This document shows positions 4,730 through 6,015 of a DNA stretch of 6,015 nt, in pieces. Each line of letters starts with the position of its first letter. Within the stretch, counting starts at the first letter, position 1. The stretch lies in contig USMJ01000087.1 in NCBI GenBank assembly GCA_900555805.1, positions 1-6,015 on the forward strand, given 5' to 3'. The notes under the pieces were generated by a model that was given only the letters and a program-made list of their open reading frames with translations, did no database searches and was not told the origin of the DNA. This DNA comes from an uncultured Oscillospiraceae bacterium. Lineage in GTDB: Bacteria > Bacillota > Clostridia > Oscillospirales > Acutalibacteraceae. The position numbers and the translations under genes were made by a program.

Positions 4730-4758
4730 ATTATAAGCGCTAAAGCCGCAATTTTCAA
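4730..4758 (-). promoter_or_regulatory. Sigma-A promoter of upp
   Basis: On the - strand: -35 TTGAAA (4758-4753), exact 17-nt spacer, -10 TATAAT (4735-4730). Transcription would start near 4723, giving a leader of about 40 nt. It lies within the 99-nt gap after the QueG-like gene. Confidence 0.85.
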
Positions 4759-4784
4759 CACAAAATATGTTATTTGCCTATAAA

Positions 4785-5450
4785 TTATCCGTTGCGTTTC
4801 GGACAAACTTTCATACAAATTCCACAAACAGCGCCCCTGCCTATATGTTTAAATTTCTGTTTCATGAAATTACTACATTTTTCGGGGTCAAACATTTCTT
4901 CGCGCGGTACGCCGACCTCCCATCTTTTCCCGCTTATGGCGTTCGCCGGGCAGGCGTCGCGGCAAAGGTGACATTCGCCGCAGCAGCAAGTCATGATCTC
5001 TTGAGGAAGTTCAAATTCGCAGTCGGTGAAGAGCGTACCTAATCTCACCGAACATCCGAAGTCTTTGTGAAAGAACATGGAATTTTTGCCGATGCTTCCG
5101 AGACCTGCGAGCCTTGCCGCCTCTTTGTGGGAATATCTTCCGCGATAGTTCCAGCCGTCCTTGTTTACGCTCTGAGACGCGGCGATGGTGATATATCTGT
5201 ATCCGTGTTTTTGTAAAAACAGCCCGGCTTTCAGAAGAAGCTGATCTATAAGCGCGTTGACCGAGCGATAGTGGTTGAAGTATGTGTGGGTCGGCTCGTC
5301 GGTTATTTCATCAACAATGGCCGGCGACAGCCTGACGACTATGCTCATGGCGTAGCCGAGACCGGTGTCGCTGTCGTCGATCTTGGCGAAACCGACATCG
5401 CTCGCGCCTTGGCTTAAAAGATACTCTTTAAGTTCGTTTTGAATTTCCAT
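4785..5450 (-). CDS. Short QueG-like double [4Fe-4S] cluster protein
   Basis: This 221-residue protein of the COG1600 (epoxyqueuosine reductase-like) type has KEAARLAGLGSIGKNS at 109-124, the QueG signature. A ferredoxin-like cysteine set follows: Cys157, 160, 163, 167 (CGECHLCRDACP) and Cys192, 209, 212, 216 (CGICMKVCP), enough for two [4Fe-4S] clusters. Two more cysteines (155, 156) precede the first set. True QueG is longer, with a C-terminal HEAT-like region that helps bind tRNA. This protein ends right after the second cluster, so a role in queuosine synthesis is doubtful, and generic electron transfer or another reduction is as likely. I chose ATG at 5450: GAGG overlaps the upstream stop and lies 5 nt before it. 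An in-frame TTG at 5468 would add 6 residues and overlap the upstream gene by 11 nt. It is co-transcribed with the PPC-domain gene. Confidence 0.85.
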   Translation of the reverse strand: MEIQNELKEYLLSQGASDVGFAKIDDSDTGLGYAMSIVVRLSPAIVDEITDEPTHTYFNHYRSVNALIDQLLLKAGLFLQKHGYRYITIAASQSVNKDGWNYRGRYSHKEAARLAGLGSIGKNSMFFHKDFGCSVRLGTLFTDCEFELPQEIMTCCCGECHLCRDACPANAISGKRWEVGVPREEMFDPEKCSNFMKQKFKHIGRGAVCGICMKVCPKRNG

Positions 5451-5457
5451 ACTGACC

Positions 5458-5877
5458 TCAGATATCAAAAATGTTAAGTCCTGTTTTTTCTTCTTTTACT
5501 CGGCTGACGGTGGTCTCAAGCGGTTCTATGAACATTTCGCAGGTTGCGCCGATGACGGCTTTTTTGAGATGACCGCCGAATGCTTTTCCGTCGCAGTCGC
5601 CGAAAACGGCGTGAAGATGTATATATGTTTCGCCGTTCATCTGTGTGACGTTACCCTCAAGACTTAAAAGCTCCATGAATCTGTCAAGGCTGTTCTCGTT
5701 GTAGTCGCCTTTGGCAAAATCGAACATGGCGATGGTTGCGCTCTTGACCGCTCCGATAGCGTGAATACGGGCTGATTTGATATTGCTCTCTCTACAAATT
5801 GTCTCAAGTGAGGCAATAATTTCATCGTCAATATCAAGACGGGCAACTATATTCTTTCCGTTCTTCGTGTATTTCAT
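5458..5877 (-). CDS. PPC/DUF296 domain protein (PCC/AHL-type DNA-binding family)
   Basis: This 139-residue single-domain protein carries the DUF296 signature: IGAVKSATIAMFDF (41-54), ELLSLEGNVT (69-78), ETYIHLHAVFGD (83-94) and GGHL (101-104), ending in TGLNIFDI. His87, His89 and His103 form the presumed metal site of the bacterial family. Related domains in plant AHL proteins bind AT-rich DNA, but most bacterial single-domain members are uncharacterised, so DNA binding here is inferred from the family name only. AAGGAG (5891-5886) lies 8 nt before the ATG, which secures the start. The QueG-like gene begins 7 nt after the stop, so the two form a coupled pair. Confidence 0.92.
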   Translation of the reverse strand: MKYTKNGKNIVARLDIDDEIIASLETICRESNIKSARIHAIGAVKSATIAMFDFAKGDYNENSLDRFMELLSLEGNVTQMNGETYIHLHAVFGDCDGKAFGGHLKKAVIGATCEMFIEPLETTVSRVKEEKTGLNIFDI

Positions 5878-5906
5878 ATTTATCGCTCCTTTTGTTTTAT
5901 GCCTAT

Positions 5907-5935
5907 ATTTTATATCCTGACGGGCTTTTCGTCAA
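5907..5935 (-). promoter_or_regulatory. Candidate promoter of the PPC-QueG-like pair
   Basis: On the - strand: -35 TTGACG (5935-5930), 17-nt spacer, -10 TAAAAT (5912-5907). The start would be near 5900 with a leader of about 23 nt. It overlaps the end of a possible upstream gene (stop 5910-5912), so part of the match may be coding sequence. Confidence 0.6.
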
Positions 5936-6015
5936 GTGCGATTATTGCCTTTCGGGTTTCATCAGCCTGCGCGGCTTTGAGCGGCAGGGAAGTCTGTGCA
6001 GCGGGGCGGGGGCAA
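5910..6015 (-). CDS. Possible C-terminal end of an unidentified protein (runs off right edge)
   Basis: One - strand frame is open from the edge for 34 codons and ends at TAA (5912-5910), with the tail ADETRKAIIALDEKPVRI. The mixed charged and hydrophobic composition looks like real protein, and the 32-nt gap to the PPC gene suits an operon. The other - strand frames are broken or less protein-like. It is too short to name, and chance is possible. Confidence 0.4.
   Translation of the reverse strand, partial: CPRPAAQTSLPLKAAQADETRKAIIALDEKPVRI

Noticed and set aside
4767..5042. + strand frames opposite the QueG-like gene
   Set aside because: Antisense shadows of a well-supported coding region with cysteine motifs in the - strand frame.
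5450..5468. TTG at 5468 as the start of the QueG-like protein
   Set aside because: It lacks a ribosome binding site and would overlap the upstream gene by 11 nt; ATG at 5450 has GAGG 5 nt upstream.

Overview
The window looks like chromosomal DNA from an anaerobic Firmicute of class Clostridia, probably near the Ruminococcaceae/Oscillospiraceae. This is inferred from a GlpA-type FAD oxidoreductase plus DUF1667 pair, an EndoA/MazF toxin closely matching the Bacillus pattern, a DUF3048 lipoprotein, Bacillus-type upp, strong AGGAGG ribosome binding sites and sigma-A promoters with 17-nt spacers. Species cannot be fixed from the sequence alone.

Left block (1-1183, + strand): the 3' part of an NAD(P)/FAD-dependent oxidoreductase runs off the left edge. 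It is followed 2 nt later by a small cysteine-rich DUF1667 protein and a very strong intrinsic terminator. This pair normally follows glpA in a glycerol-3-phosphate oxidation operon.

First repeat island (about 1190-1620): no credible gene. It contains GC-rich stem-loops, including a 29-bp perfect inverted repeat. An AT-rich stretch follows, leading into a stand-alone mazF-type toxin (1878-2225) with no recognisable antitoxin, closed by a bidirectional-looking terminator. Next comes a DUF3048 (YerB-like) lipoprotein (2372-3454) with a near-consensus extended -10 promoter, an ideal ribosome binding site and its own terminator.

Second repeat island (about 3560-4000): it lies between the convergent DUF3048 and upp genes. 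It contains two alternating repeat types (A-B-A-B), a potential three-way-junction structure inserted in the first unit, and further hairpins.

Right block (4006-6015, - strand): upp (uracil salvage) has its own promoter and terminator. Upstream of it is a two-gene unit: a PPC/DUF296 protein, then a short QueG-like double [4Fe-4S] protein that starts 7 nt after the PPC stop. A possible C-terminal gene fragment touches the right edge.

The most unusual content is the repeat family shared by both islands. At least six stem-loops carry variants of one 14-nt loop core (GCGGYAGCGRAGYG) in 16-17-nt loops. Their stems differ in sequence but stay paired, and G-U/G-T pairs occur in only one strand sense. 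This suggests selection on a folded single strand (RNA, or single-stranded DNA as in REP elements) rather than chance GC-rich sequence.
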